Shown piece after piece: positions 1-11,361 of a stretch of DNA of 64,000 nt; the stretch's first letter is position 1; each line of letters opens with the position of its first letter. Source of the stretch: Diabrotica undecimpunctata (Eukaryota > Arthropoda > Insecta > Coleoptera > Chrysomelidae); NCBI RefSeq assembly GCF_040954645.1, contig NC_092813.1:18545235-18609234 (forward strand), written 5' to 3'. The translations under genes and the position numbers were made by a program. The notes below the pieces were generated by a model. It was not told where the DNA came from, did not search any database, and was given only the letters and a program-made list of their open reading frames with translations.

Positions 1-805
1 GCTATGATTCTCGAAAATAAAATTGATGAGGCATCTGGACAAGAAGCAAAACCAGAAATCATTATATTTTACAATCTGACACAGGGAGGATTAGACGTTG
101 TTGACCGAAAAATACCTTCCTATAATGTTGCTAGAAACACTAGACGTTGGCCTATGGTAGTATTCTATGGCCTTATGAATATTGCTGCCGTCAATGCTTT
201 CGAAATATACAAAAGCAACAATCCAGAAGGAGAATATAAAAATTGCAGAAGATTATTTATGAAAGATTTAGGAATAAATATGACAAAAGAAAATATGGGA
301 AGTAGAGCTTTGAAACCTCATTTAGCTAGAGTTGTACGACAATCAGCGTCGTGCCTATCAAATACTCTTATGCCAGGCCCATTAGAAGTGACCACCAATA
401 AAAGGGGAAATTTAAATACCAATGAAAGGGGAGAAGTAAAATTAAAACTTTTGTATTTTGTGCAGATAATTTTTTGTTATAAACAAATTTATGAAGCTTA
501 ATATTTGTATTTTAATAAAACATATGTGGGAATTTTGGAAAATATTTATTTACTAATCAGTACTAATAAAAAGTAAACAAAGCAGAAAATGCAAGGTTTT
601 AGATTAATTGCTATATTTTTTGAAAAATAAAACAAAACGAAAATACAATGCCACAAGATCATTAAGTAGGAGACAGATAAACCGACAAAATCTTAAAAAC
701 ATTATGTGAATGTTATCTGAAACTTGTGGGTCATTTAAATTTTGGTCCTGATAGACCCCACCCGTCCACTGAGATTTTTAGACCACACGTCTACTGCCGG
801 GTTAA
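1..805 (+). mobile_element. piggyBac element, 3' portion
   Basis: The 3' part of a piggyBac-type DNA transposon, cut by the window start. It holds the C-terminal half of the transposase (4-501), an untranslated tail and a terminus reading CTACTGCCGGG at 791-801, directly followed by TTAA at 802-805, the target site of this superfamily. Just inside the end are two related direct repeats, AGACCCCACCCGTCCACTG (753-771) and AGACCACACGTCTACTG (780-796). Subterminal repeats of this kind are typical transposase-binding sites. The left end is outside the window, so TIR pairing cannot be checked. Confidence 0.75.
4..501 (+). pseudogene. piggyBac transposase, C-terminal fragment
   Basis: C-terminal part of a DDE transposase of the piggyBac (PGBD4-like) type, which cuts and pastes the element at TTAA sites. 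Around residues 20-70 the fragment has the family blocks FYNLTQGGLDVVDR and NTRRWPMVVFYGLMNIAAVNAF; the Asp of GGLDVVDR lies where the last catalytic Asp of piggyBac is found. Most of the protein lies upstream of the window, so the Met given is probably internal. The C-terminal Cys-rich zinc domain is not recognisable: after about residue 130 the sequence drifts into Lys/Asn-rich text with only one or two Cys. That suggests decay or a frameshift near the end. Confidence 0.8.
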
Positions 806-1689
806 ATCACACTTAAAAAATTAATTTATCCCTTTTACCATTTTGTATAACGCTAGCAGAAAAAAAGCTCATTTTGGTGCCGCTCAAACAGAGGCGCCCG
901 TCTGCATTGTACTTCTTGCAGGCCCGTTATCACCGGCTCTGTTTCTGCATAATGGTTGAGATTCGTATTAATAAAATTATGTGAAAGTGATCACTTCCAT
1001 ATATATGGCAATACGTACTTCCCAGTCAAAACCTATTGTTAAGTTAGAATTATATAAAGAAAGATCAAGAACTGATGATTCACCTGCCGACATATTGGTT
1101 CTTCGTTTTCTTTTTCTGCTTGTTCAATCAAAAATTAACCCCTTAATTTGTAATCTCACATTATTCTTAACTTCTTAATCTATTATAGGTTCACCGTGTA
1201 TAAGTGACATTGTGAAAATGATATCAAGTAATATTTTAATAATTAAAGTCCATTCACTTGTTAATGAATTGCCGAATAATATATTGTTTCTAATTGAACT
1301 TCCTAGGTGTTGCAATGATGGTCTAGATTAAATTGTAATGTAAGCATATAGTTCAAAGTTGGTTAGTATCATAGAAGCAATAACCTCTGTGCTTAGGTAT
1401 GAAATATTTGTGAGATTATAAATTGGGGATTTGAGCACACGTGAGAGCAGTTTACTACAGTCAATCATAAGTAGTTACCTAACGAACATCATATTGTGTA
1501 ATTACCAGTAGCTGTCAATAAATCAACACTTTTACTCCACAACTTCAACCTTTTATTATACCTATCATCGTCGATCGACAAGAAGCGGACAAAGGGGCAT
1601 TTACAAACCGATTCAAACCTTAAAACTATGTTCGAAACTTTCCATTCTTCTTTTAGAATATGTTTCTATATATAATATATCACCCCAGC
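806..1689. other. no gene recognised
   Basis: About 880 bases of AT-rich sequence with no supportable coding frame. The short ORF at 981-1178 has no recognisable composition or motif. An AATAAA near 1519 and a TGTTG start at 1308 gave a weak impression of a solo LTR, but no second copy, target duplication or clear terminus backs it. Confidence 0.4.
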
Positions 1690-2080
1690 TACATAGTCAT
1701 ATCACTTCTTCGGGTATATAGAAGGTACCACCTTCCTAGTGGTCTTTTTGTATTGGATTTATCTATTTTCGCCCATTTCGAGATTCTTCCCGTATCTCTT
1801 TGTTAATATTATATCGTCATTTGTGGCGTCGTGCTCGTGTCCCTCTCATTGCATTCTGAACTCAAGTTTCTCTTAATGTATCCTCATTCCTTATTATATC
1901 TCTGAGACATATTCCTTTTATGTTTCTTAATACTTTCATTTCTGTAGTTCCCATCAATATTTCTGTAACAGCCGTTTTAGCTCTTGTTTCCGCTTCATAT
2001 ATTAGTACTACATTTACACATGCTTTATATATCGAGATTTTGATCTATGCGGTCATATAGCCTTCTCCCATATTGTGGCA
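1690..2080 (-). pseudogene. Non-LTR retrotransposon RT, C-terminal remnant
   Basis: Read on the minus strand from about 2075 to 1740, this matches the region after the RT thumb of insect endonuclease/RT retrotransposons: a block resembling KACVNVVLIYEAETRAKTA, then MGTTEMKVLRNIKG, then a charged stretch. The equivalent block occurs in the much better preserved LINE fragment at 57177-57899 (YVLPVLLYGVEAWTL, then FEMWIYRRILK). Stops and frame changes break the reading frame, and neither the RT catalytic core nor a 3' tail is visible. Family membership is clear; the exact clade (RTE-like or related) is not. Confidence 0.6.
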
Positions 2081-2534
2081 TGCTAAATTTTCCTATTACT
2101 GGCCTGTATTTCTATTTAACTATGTCTTGGGATTATTAATTTTTATCGCTTTAAGTACCTACATGTGAGTGTTTAAAAGACCCTTTTTCTTAAAATAGTT
2201 TTTTCGTCATAAATTATGTTTGGGACTATATTATTTCATAAACGAATACGCTTCCTCTTAAAACACCATTTAAGTATTAATAACATAATTCCTCTTAAAA
2301 TTTTATTGGTTTTTAGTTAAAAGTGTTCGAAAGCGTTATTTTTTTATGGGAATACATATTTCGAAGCAAAATACACATCCTCTTCCCAAAAATTAATTAG
2401 CTAAGGCCGAATTTATCGAAAGGCACTATCCGTTTTTAATTGTCAGTTGCCAGATGCCAGTTAATATATTTGAATGTCAATATGCATTCAGACGTAGATA
2501 TTTGTTGTTTAGTTGTAGAGAAACTCACTATAGT
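2081..2534. other. no gene recognised
   Basis: AT-rich spacer between the LINE remnant and the left end of the Harbinger element. I see no coding frame, tandem repeat or strong hairpin. Confidence 0.4.
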
Positions 2535-2821
2535 CAGCAGTGTGAATAAAAAATAAGTGTTTACTTTAAGAATTCAGTTATAGCATAATTACAATCTTAT
2601 TAGATTCAGCTATAAGTTTAAGTACATTCTGAAAAATTTGTGAGTAATATTTTGCTTATACTTATAAGTGTATACTAAAAAATTTAAGTTTAAATTAACA
2701 ACAGGAAACACAAATCTAGAAAAAACTTAAAACCGGCCGTATTCTATTTTTGTCAACAGTGTTTTCAGTTTATTTAGTTATTACAACCATTAGCAGACAC
2801 ACGTTTGTAAAAGTGTTAAAA

Positions 2822-4250
2822 ATGAGTTCCGAGTACGACAGTCAATCTCTTGACTCCAAAGTCGGTGAAGAACAAAGTGGCAATTTGCGCTTCATAGAGG
2901 TTTTATCTAATCACAAAGTGTTATTTGATAAATCGCAGTTGCCATTAATAAGAAAAAATAAGGAAATTTCCTTAATTATAATGAAGGAATCATACCAAAC
3001 GATTTATGGCAAAAGTATTAATGTAAAACAATTAAAAAAAAAAAGATTCAAAATATGAAAAACGAATTAAAAAAGAAAGCAGATAAGAAAGCAACTAGAA
3101 ATAAAAAAATTATTTTGAAAGATGGGGAAAAAAAATTGATGGACATTATAGATAAAGATGAGAAAAACCCAACATGGCATAAAATTCCTGGAGCAGCGAC
3201 AACGGGATTGAAGCCATTGGAAAATGTAGAAATGCAAAAACCAGCGAAGACAAGGCACTTTTTAGTCAGACCTACTCCTCCTTCCTCTTATATTACACCA
3301 TCACAAACAAAAAGAAATAAGCTGGATAAACGGTGGTGATCTGTTTCTATTTTGTCTTTAATTAACTCTAGTGAAAGTAAAAGTTCTTCGCGGAAATTTC
3401 TGGTTGACTTTTTTGACTTTTTTTTTTTGGTTTGCTTACTACAGGAGAAGTAAATATCTGTGAATCGATCTGTGGGGTATTTTCGTTAATGTCTGGAGAA
3501 GGGACGTTTGTAGTAATTGGATTTGGTGTTATTTCTACTGGAGTAGGATTTCTGATGTTGTTTGAGGTTGATGATGTTGGAGTTTTTAAGGAAGATGTTT
3601 CAATTCTATTACTTATGGATCCTGTCAGGTTATTATCAGTTTCCATAATTTGTTCTATTTGGTTATTAGAGGATTTTGTTGTAATTAATGTGTTTTGAAA
3701 AGTTTATGGGTATGCACTCTGGGTATATATGGGTATAATAACAACTTTAAAACCTTAATATTTTTCTTGTGCAGCAATGTGAAACCACAATGTAATAAAA
3801 ATATAGTTTTATCAAATGTTTTTTTAAACCCTTGTCTCTATTCGGATTGCCGAATATAGGCCTCTCCTAACTCTCGCCATTCATCTCTGTTGTTTGTACG
3901 ACGTTTCCACATTGGCCCTGCCTGCAGTTCTTTTAATATCGTCAGTCCATCGCATTTGCGGTCTTCCTCGTGGTCTTTTGGCTTCATATGGCAGCCAATT
4001 CCCGATTTCTTTATTCCGTCGGCCATCCGTAATACGTTCGTTATGTCCAGCCCATTTCTTTACACCATCACAAGCAAAAAGAAATAAGCTGGAAGGGCAA
4101 GAAACAGATGAGACTGCAAAATTATGCACAGCAGATCTACAAAGACTGGTTCTTCTTGAGCAGTTAAAACTTACGCGCATGCAGATCGAGCGAGAATAAC
4201 TTTTATTGAACAAGCTACGTCAAAGACTAATCGAAACCCAAGGTCTCGAA
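2822..4250 (+). pseudogene. Harbinger Myb/MADF-like DNA-binding protein, broken
   Basis: Accessory protein of Harbinger elements, thought to bind DNA and help import the nuclease. The start is the ATG at 2822 (MSSEYDSQS). An early block, RFIEVLSNHKVLFDKSQLP, looks like the first helices of a Myb/MADF-type domain, and a Lys-rich stretch follows. An A-run near 3034-3044 carries a frameshift: the frame ends at 3058 and reading resumes at 3055 as MKNELKKKADKK. At 3327 the gene is split by a LINE insertion and continues from about 4061 (TPSQAKRNKLEGQETDE) with a Leu-rich helical tail (LQRLVLLEQLKLTRMQIE). The tail is the usual helical end of this protein type. Not functional as it stands. Confidence 0.65.
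3327..4059 (-). mobile_element. 5'-truncated LINE inserted in the Harbinger gene
   Basis: A minus-strand insertion bounded by a 34-bp direct repeat (3293-3326 and 4060-4093, one mismatch) that duplicates the host gene sequence. Its 5' end, at the right, opens directly into the C-terminus of a LINE RT protein (3838-4059): KRPRGRPQMRWTDDI, then WRELGEAYIRQSE and a stop, with one frame change. The remaining ~500 bp towards 3327 holds a minus-strand Ser/Thr/Pro/Asn-rich ORF (3368-3646) of unknown nature, possibly from a second element. A 34-bp target duplication is long for a LINE; a local duplication is the alternative explanation. Confidence 0.6.
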
Positions 4251-4399
4251 AGCGAAGGTCCCGAAATTTCAACTTCTTTATATTTAGACAAAATATATAC
4301 AATGTTATATATTATGAAATATGATATATTTTTTAAGGTACACACCCTGTATATTTTTATTTGTTTCAACAGTTTTTAAATATAATTTTGAATTTATAA

Positions 4400-5364
4400 C
4401 TATAACCCTTCTCCCCATCTCATAACATTTTCAGCGTCATTTTCTAAATTGTATTGCTTTTCTTCGTCATTCATGACATCTTCTTCTTCATCGACAGGAA
4501 GTAGATCATTTAAATACTTTGATATATTATGAAGTACACTACAACTAATAATAACAGATGCAATTCTGTCTAGTTTTACTCTAACCATATGTTGCAAAAT
4601 TGGAAACCTTCTCTTCAGTTAGCCAATGCACCTTTCGATTATGACTCTTTCTTTCATGAAAAATGTGTTAAACGCAATTTCTTCACGAGTTTCGGGATTT
4701 CTGTATGGCGTCATCAGCCAACGTTTGATTCCATAACCAGAATCACCTAATAACATCATATTATTATGCTGCATATTATTCATTTCGACATAAATTGCAG
4801 AATTATTTAGTATCCTACTGTCGTGTACTGACCCAGGCCACTGAGCGTCTATGGAAGTAAATTCTTCTTTTGCATTACATGTTGCCTATACATTTATGCT
4901 AAAGTAACCTTTTCTGTTATAGTATTCGTCTCCATGCTCAGATGGTTTCGGAATTCTTATATGTGTACAATCAACAGCACCAAATGCACAAGGAAACTGA
5001 TACTTAGCACTCCACTCTTGTTGTGCTTCAGCAATGTTATTTAAAGAAAAACGTAACCAAATATGTGATTTTTGAATTATTTTAGTCAAAACAAATTTCA
5101 CAGTTTTACTCACTGTTGTTCGATGAACACCTTGCCAACTCCAATTTGAAATCCAGGATCACTTAAAAATCGAAGAAATATCTGCATTTTTTGTCTGGGA
5201 TTTAATGCTCCTCCCCTTGTTTCTCCAGTGACTTCAATGAAATTTGCTACTAACTACTCCACATTAATTTTTGAAAAACGATATAAATTAATATGTTCCT
5301 CATCCCGACATTCATTTCCTAGAGAATAATATTTTCGACGTCAGATGTTCATAAATTGAGCCAT
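4400..5364 (-). pseudogene. HARBI1-like Harbinger transposase, broken
   Basis: DDE nuclease of a PIF/Harbinger element, read from an ATG at 5364 (MAQFMNI) down to about 4403. A helix-turn-helix-like block lies near 5110-5220. The nuclease core follows: FPCAFGAVDCTHIRIPKP with the first Asp (about 4960), a WPGSVHDSRI block (about 4840), LLGDSGYGIKRWLMTPYR with the second Asp (about 4730), and an IERCIG/LKRRFP block with the Glu (about 4610). The C-terminal acidic tail (VDEEEDVMNDEEKQ) ends at 4403. Several stops and at least two frame changes interrupt it. The divergent arrangement with the Myb-like gene is standard for the superfamily. Confidence 0.85.
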
Positions 5365-5923
5365 TTTTAAACGTGTTCGATTGAAGTTCTATACAAGACT
5401 AATTTTTAAGCTGCACATTACAGTTGTTACTTTAAAATTTCAGTAAATGCTGTATTTTATTCACATCTAAATAAGCTTTTACTACAAAAAGACAGAAAAT
5501 ACTCAAAGCAAACAGAATAAACTTATAAGTTTAAGCTACGACTTAATATTATTCACAAAAATGTTAGCTTTTGCTACGAAAAAGGTATTTTAAGTGCATA
5601 CTACAATTTTATTCACATTGCCCATTGTGATAAGTCGCTTACTGTTCGTTAATAATTAATTGTGATAGTAACAATTTCTGTATTGTCTATTTATACAGAG
5701 TTTCTCCCTCTGGCAATTCACTTGTGCTGTTAGTATTCACTCATAAGCCCCTGTGTCACGTGGAGGCCAACTACCCTTGGCAATATTTTTGCGGAAGAGG
5801 TAAAGATATCATATTTCAACATCTAATACCATGTGTTTATCTCCAGGCCTTCATACAGACCCTATCATCACAGGTCAACAAACCAGTGTGAATGAATATT
5901 TTATAATGATAATGTTTTTTGTT

Positions 5924-6333
5924 AGTGACAATAATTTTATCATTTTTTTTTTGATGATCGTTTATTTTTACTTTTTTTGTGAGATATTTTTGAGATGAGA
6001 TAAGTCTTGATTAAAGTATTTCCCTATTGACTATTATTTGAAGTAAATAAATAAAAAATGACTACAATCTGTGTTAAAATTTAAGATTTTTAATGACAGT
6101 ATGTCATGTTCTTTTATTAATGTTTTTAATGTTTTAAAATTAAGGAATCCGAACCTGTAAAGACATTAGTTATCTGCAATTGACCTTTGATTACCGATTA
6201 GAAAAGAGAAGCCTTCATGCAGAGTTAAATTACATTTTAGGATTAGACTTAATTTTCATTTCTATTGTAGCAGTTCTATTATTTGTAAAAATAAATTTTT
6301 AAAAAGGTGATTTTTGAAACAAATTATTTAATT
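5924..6333 (+). promoter_or_regulatory. Probable 5' LTR and primer binding site
   Basis: Sequence upstream of gag ends ...TTATTTAATT at 6333 and is followed by TGGCCCTGCGAACAGGAT, which looks like a TGG-starting tRNA primer binding site. An AATAAA near 6291 fits an R-region polyadenylation signal. The start at AGTGAC (5924) is chosen because errantivirus LTRs often begin with AGT; an earlier start near 5740 is also possible. With no second LTR in the window the boundaries cannot be tested by comparison. Confidence 0.4.
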
Positions 6334-6677
6334 GGCCCTGCGAACAGGATAGTCAGAGGTGAACAGTTTATCATCGTGTATTTCAATACTTTGCTGACTA
6401 TAACGTTGAAAACTAGAAGTTACAAGAGATTCCTGCCTACTATCTGACATGAAACTACTATCTGAGTAAGTGCATATTTTATTTGGTTTTTAGGAAAATC
6501 TGTATCTCATTTCTATTTTCTTTGGTTACAATTTTTGCTTTTAATATATACACCTTTTTGGAATAACTTTACATGAACAGTGATCTTGAACATTTACTAC
6601 TTAAATTCAGTCTCATTTCAATTTCTCACAAAAATCCTAATCAGTTAATCAATTCCCAACTAGAAAAGCATCAAAAA

Positions 6678-7736
6678 ATGGCTACTCCAGTTATTACGGA
6701 TGAACAATTGAAAAGGTTTTGTCAAATTATACCTATTTTTTCGCCTGAACAAAATGATACTTTATCTACGTTTATTATAAGAGTTGATGATATAATTAAA
6801 CTCTTTGAATCTGGTACTTTTACAATGTGTTCAAATGTACAAGTCCATTTGTTAAATCTCCACATCGGTAGTAGACTAAAAGACACAGCTCATACGTATA
6901 TCACTTCAAATAATTATCACGAATTTATTCCTGATTCTTTTACTACTTGGAAAAATATTCGTAAAGCCCTTTTAGAACAATTTGGTCAAACAAAATCAGA
7001 AGACACATTATTTTAATGAACTACAGAGAGAAAGGCAAAAACCTAACGAACATTATAGAGATTTTCATCTGCGAATTAATACTAAATTTAATATTCTTAT
7101 GAAGCATGTACAACTATTATACATAATTGTGCACAGAAAATTGCAACATTAAAAGATATTTACTGTACAGAAGCTTTAAAAACCTTTATTTAAGGTTTAC
7201 AGTCGCCTTACAGAGAAACTGTATATTATGCCAATCCTCGTACATTACAATGCCTTGAATAATGTGAGCGTTACGCTAACCTCATGACTCGTTCACGAAA
7301 TATATCGCTGAACCAAAATAACCAGAGACCTTTTAATACATTTAATAATAATAGCAATGGCAACTATAATAATATGTCTAGAGATAAATGTAATACAAAT
7401 AACTCTAGAAATAACAATAATTCAAATAATTTTCAAAGAAATTTCACTCCTCGACAACTACCATCACAACCACGACGTGATATAATACAACAAGTTAGAA
7501 ATAATCAACAATGGGAACCAATGTCCATAAGAACTACTTCTATCAGACAAAACGTTCAGCACAATTTTCATAACTTAGAACAAGACCAATTTTTAGAAAA
7601 TAATTATCCCAGCAATTCATATTCTTACGACGATTTGAACAATGAAGATAATTATTCTGGCACTTCTCAAGTAAACAATGGTATACAAGAGGATATAGAA
7701 TATAGAGAATTTCTTTCTTTGAGAACTCTATTATAA
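6678..7736 (+). pseudogene. Errantivirus gag, frameshifted
   Basis: Structural polyprotein of the gypsy-type element. The start is the ATG at 6678 (MATPVITDEQLKRFCQ), 35 codons inside the longer open frame, because the preceding residues look like leader. The capsid-like region runs to 7014, where a stop and frame change occur; reading continues in another frame through 7020-7110 (QKPNEHYRDFHLRIN) and again from about 7270. The C-terminal part (7284-7736) is extremely Asn-rich with scattered Arg, the nucleic-acid-binding tail usual in this lineage, which lacks a zinc knuckle. Not translatable as one protein. Confidence 0.7.
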
Positions 7737-7739
7737 ATC

Positions 7740-10700
7740 CTGAACTTGTGAGTAATTTTCCAAAATATTTTTAATTCCAAGAAAATTTTACAATCAAGTC
7801 GGTATTTACAACTTTTCACAGTAATCAAAATATTAAAATTCCCATATTTAAAGAATATAATGTAGAAAATCTGGTAAAGTTCCGAATTTTTAATATTAAA
7901 ATACCCATATTTAAAGAATATAATGTAGAAAATCTGGTAAAGTTCCGAATTTTTAAATGGCATGATAAATTTGATGCATTAATTGGCTCTAGTGACTTAA
8001 AAAAACTAAAAGCACAGATAAGCTACATAAATAAAACAATCAAATTAAATGATAATATTATTGCTTTTCAACTAGGAGACACAAGATGTAACCTAATTCC
8101 AGTAAATCAAATAGATGGTTACGCTTGTTTACCTGAAACTAAAATACAAGACCATATATTTATTCCACCATCGATACATAAAGTAATAAATGGTCACATA
8201 GAAATACCAAATCTAATTCTAAAGGCACCTCTTAATAAGCCCTTATATGTACAAAATCTAAATAATTTTGATGTGAAACAATATATAAAGGATGGAACAA
8301 AAAAAGATTTCGATGAAAATATAATACGCACTAATCATCTGAACAAAGAAGAAAAAGAAAAAAATATTAGACTTTGTAAAAGATACTCTTATCTATGTCA
8401 TGACAATAAAGAATACTTGTCAGCAACGACACAAACTAAACATTTTATAAGAACTTTAGATGAAGATCCTGTATATACTAAAAGTTTTAGACATCCTCAA
8501 ATGATGCAACAGAAAATAAAAAACAGCGTTTACAGTCCCTCAAGGTCATTATGAATATCTTCGAATGCCATTTGGACTTAAAAATGCTCCAAGTACATTT
8601 CAACGTTTAATGAATGAAGTTTTAGCTCCTCATACCCATACAAGATGCTTTGTCTACATGGACGATATCATAGTTTTTTCTAAAAGCTTACATGATCACC
8701 TTATTGATCTAAGATTAATCTTTGACTCTCTTGCTAAAGCAAACTTAAAAATACAGGTAGACAAAAGTGAATTTCTAACAAAAAAGGTAGAATTTTTAGG
8801 ACACATAGTTAAACCTCAGGGAATCACTCCAAATCCATCAAAGATTGAAGGAATTAAAAAATACCCTATTCCTAGAACGGTTAAGGAGATCAAATCTTTC
8901 CTCGGCTTAATAGGTTATTATAGACGTTTCATTCCGGATTTTGCGAAAATAACATTTCCATTAAACAGGTGCACTACAAAAAAATGAAAAGATTGACATC
9001 GAACTTTCTGAATACAAAGAGGCATTTGAAAAATGCAAAGAACTAATTATTAATTCTCCCATTTTAAATTATCCTGATTTCTCTTTACCTTTTACGTTAA
9101 CTACTGACGCATCTGATATAGCTTTAGGTTCTGTCCTGTCACAAAAGAATAAACCAATAGCCTTCTTTTCCAGAACGCTGAACACAGCAGAACGAAACTA
9201 TTCAGTAATAGAAAAAGAATTATTGTCTATTATAGATTCAGTTAAATATTTTAGACCTTATTTATATGGCAGACATTTTACAGTATTAACAGATCATAAT
9301 CCCCTCGTATGGCTAACGAAACTAAAAACTCCTAATAGTCGCCTAATACGTTGGAAAATTAAATTAGACGAATATCAGTTCGATATTAAACATTTAAAAG
9401 GTTCCAGTAACTCTGTAGCTGATGCACTATCACGAATAGAAATAAATATTCATGAAGATGATCCTAATGAAAATGACGAAACAAGTTCAATGGTCCCTAT
9501 GATTACTGATTTACAAGAACATAACGTAGTAGAAAATGAAGGACTAGAAGAGTCTCAAAATTCTTCCGATAATCCTGATAAATTATTATCGAAATTTCTT
9601 AAATTCAGATCCACACAACCTTCAAATTGCGAGACGATTCATTCTTAAGAAGAAAACATTTCTGCAGGACTCCCTATTTCTGAAAAACCCTATCTATTCA
9701 AAAATCAAATAATAATAAACATTACACAAACACTTCGTTATGAATTTCTCAAACGATTCAAGAAAGACATACACTTAATTTATTTAGAAAAAGATAATAT
9801 AGAAAATCAAATAATTAATCACCTTATAGAAATAATTGATCCCAATAAAACATATGGTCTATTTTTAACACAAAGGAGAATTTTAAAACCTATTATGGAA
9901 AAACTCTTACATGAGAACTTTATCTATACAAATATTGTTCTTTGTCTAACAAAATTACTTTACATTGAAGAAGAAAACGAACAAACAAACTATATAAAAA
10001 ATTACCATCACCTAAATCATAATGGAATAAATGAAACCTATTCACACTTAAAGAAATCCATATATTTTCCAAACATAAAAGATTCGATTACAAAATATAT
10101 AAATTCTTGTGACATATGTTTAAAAGCCAAATATGAAAGACAACCATATACAATACCATTTAAAGGCCCTATGTTACCTACCAAACCTCTACATACTTTA
10201 CACATAGACGTATTTCATATTAAAGCAAATCAGTTTTTAACTATAATAGATCCCTTTTCTAAATACGCACAAGCATATTTAATAGAAGATCAAACAGCAA
10301 TAACAATTTTGAATAAATTACGACATTTCTTCTCACATCATAATTTTCCAAAGAGAATAGTAGTGGACAGTGCAACTAACTTTGGTGCAAACCTAATTAC
10401 TGAATATTTAAACTTATATAAAATAGAAAAGCATGTTACCACAACTGCAAATTCTACAAGCAATTCACCTATCGAAAGACTACATTCTACACTACTGGAA
10501 AAATTACGAGTTTTGCAAATCCAAAATCCCAATGAAAGGATTAAAAATTTAATGGTTAGCACAATCACTATCTATAATCAAAGTATTCATTCCTCAACTA
10601 ACTTTACACCTTTTACCCTTTTGTACGGCCCTTACGAAGATGAGGTCCTCTTCGATAATGACCTAACAATATACGAAAATTACAATGAAAATAGAAAAAA

Positions 10701-10911
10701 CGAAATACAACCATTTATACAACATGTATATAAAAATACTAAAGAAAAAATGACCCATAATCTAACTAAAGCAAATCGAAACAGAGAGGAGCAAATTCCC
10801 GAAGTTAATCCAGAAACTACAGTATATAGAAATAAGAAACAAATCAACAAAAATATACCTTATGAAAGTATTAAAATTCTTGAACAAAATGAAACCCTTA
10901 TTTTTTCCTAA
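7740..10911 (+). pseudogene. Errantivirus pol (PR-RT-RNase H-IN), defective
   Basis: Polyprotein for reverse transcription and integration. A PR/linker region lies around 7960-8270 (FKWHDKFDALIGSSDLKKL). RT is at 8273-8987, with [18 protein letters not shown] and the catalytic YMDDI box; sequence between about 8510 and 8530 lacks the palm segment that should carry the first catalytic Asp, so RT is internally deleted. RNase H (about 9050-9440) shows TTDASDIALGSVLSQ and TDHNPLVWL. Integrase (9895-10911) has the HH..CC zinc site (CDICLKAK), then Asp in HIDVFHIK, Asp in VVDSATNFG and Glu in SPIERLHS, a complete DDE set. Stops near 8987 and 9648 split the frames. Confidence 0.85.
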
Positions 10912-11001
10912 CTTCTGCGAATAGAAAAATAACTGCGGATACTAATAGAAAAATAACATAAAAAGGATCAGAAAATAGTACATTTTCCTTTTATTTTTAG
11001 G

Positions 11002-11361
11002 TTACTTCTGCTTACTTCTCTACTCTACACCATCCAAGCTCAAGCTCAATGTTTTAACAACCCAAATGGATTTTTTCAAGAAGAAACCGGAATACAAACA
11101 GAAATAATTCAAAAACATAGATTTTTACTTTCTCTCAACTTAACACGTATCGAAAACCTAATAAAAAAGGTAAAAGTTAAAATTGACCACCCTGTATTAC
11201 AAACGCAATATTCTAATTATTTAAAGGATATTATAGATCAATTTGCTATTCTTAACCACAATAGAAAAAGACGTGGACTAATTAATGGACTTGGATCTGT
11301 GATTAAATTCATAACCGGCAATCCTGATAACGATGACTTAAATAACTTTTATTCTCTATAA
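11002..11361 (+). pseudogene. Errantivirus env, N-terminal remnant
   Basis: N-terminal part of a baculovirus-F-like envelope gene as found in insect errantiviruses. It follows TTTTCCTTTTATTTTTAG (ending 11000), a good splice acceptor and fitting because env of this group is made from a spliced RNA. A hydrophobic start (LLLLTSLLYTIQA) suits a signal peptide. A basic stretch (NRKRRG) is followed by a Gly-rich segment, which fits a furin-type cleavage site and the segment behind it. The frame ends at 11361, so the remaining ectodomain and the membrane anchor are missing. Only a fragment; no function expected. Confidence 0.65.

Larger units (their letters stand above)
2535..5623. mobile_element. 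PIF/Harbinger DNA transposon, interrupted
   Basis: A two-gene Harbinger-type transposon. The left end has GCAGTGTGAATAAAA (2537-2551) and the right end TTTTATTCACATTGC (5607-5621), a 15-bp inverted pair with one mismatch. Inside are the two proteins expected for this superfamily: a Myb/MADF-like DNA-binding protein on the plus strand (from 2822) and a HARBI1-like DDE nuclease on the minus strand (4400-5364), converging near 4.3 kb. The copy is dead: the first gene carries a frameshift and a 733-bp LINE insertion, the second several stops. The expected 3-bp target duplication could not be assigned with confidence. Confidence 0.8.
5924..11361 (+). mobile_element. Errantivirus-type Ty3/gypsy copy, 3'-truncated
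   Basis: An endogenous copy of an insect errantivirus (gypsy/17.6 lineage) in plus orientation: probable 5' LTR, primer-binding-site-like sequence, gag, pol (PR-RT-RNase H-IN) and the start of an env gene behind a splice-acceptor-like site. The copy is defective, with frameshifts in gag, a 63-bp tandem duplication and a deletion in pol, and env stopping after about 120 codons. No 3' LTR follows, so the 3' end was lost by truncation or deletion. The lineage call rests on pol order, IN motifs and the env remnant. Confidence 0.8.

Noticed and set aside
1308..1575. Possible solo LTR (TGTTG start, AATAAA near 1519)
   Set aside because: No matching second copy, no clear CA end and no target duplication.
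3432..3698. Plus-strand hydrophobic ORF in the LINE insert
   Set aside because: It is the complement of a low-complexity minus frame and lacks any motif; neither strand is convincing.
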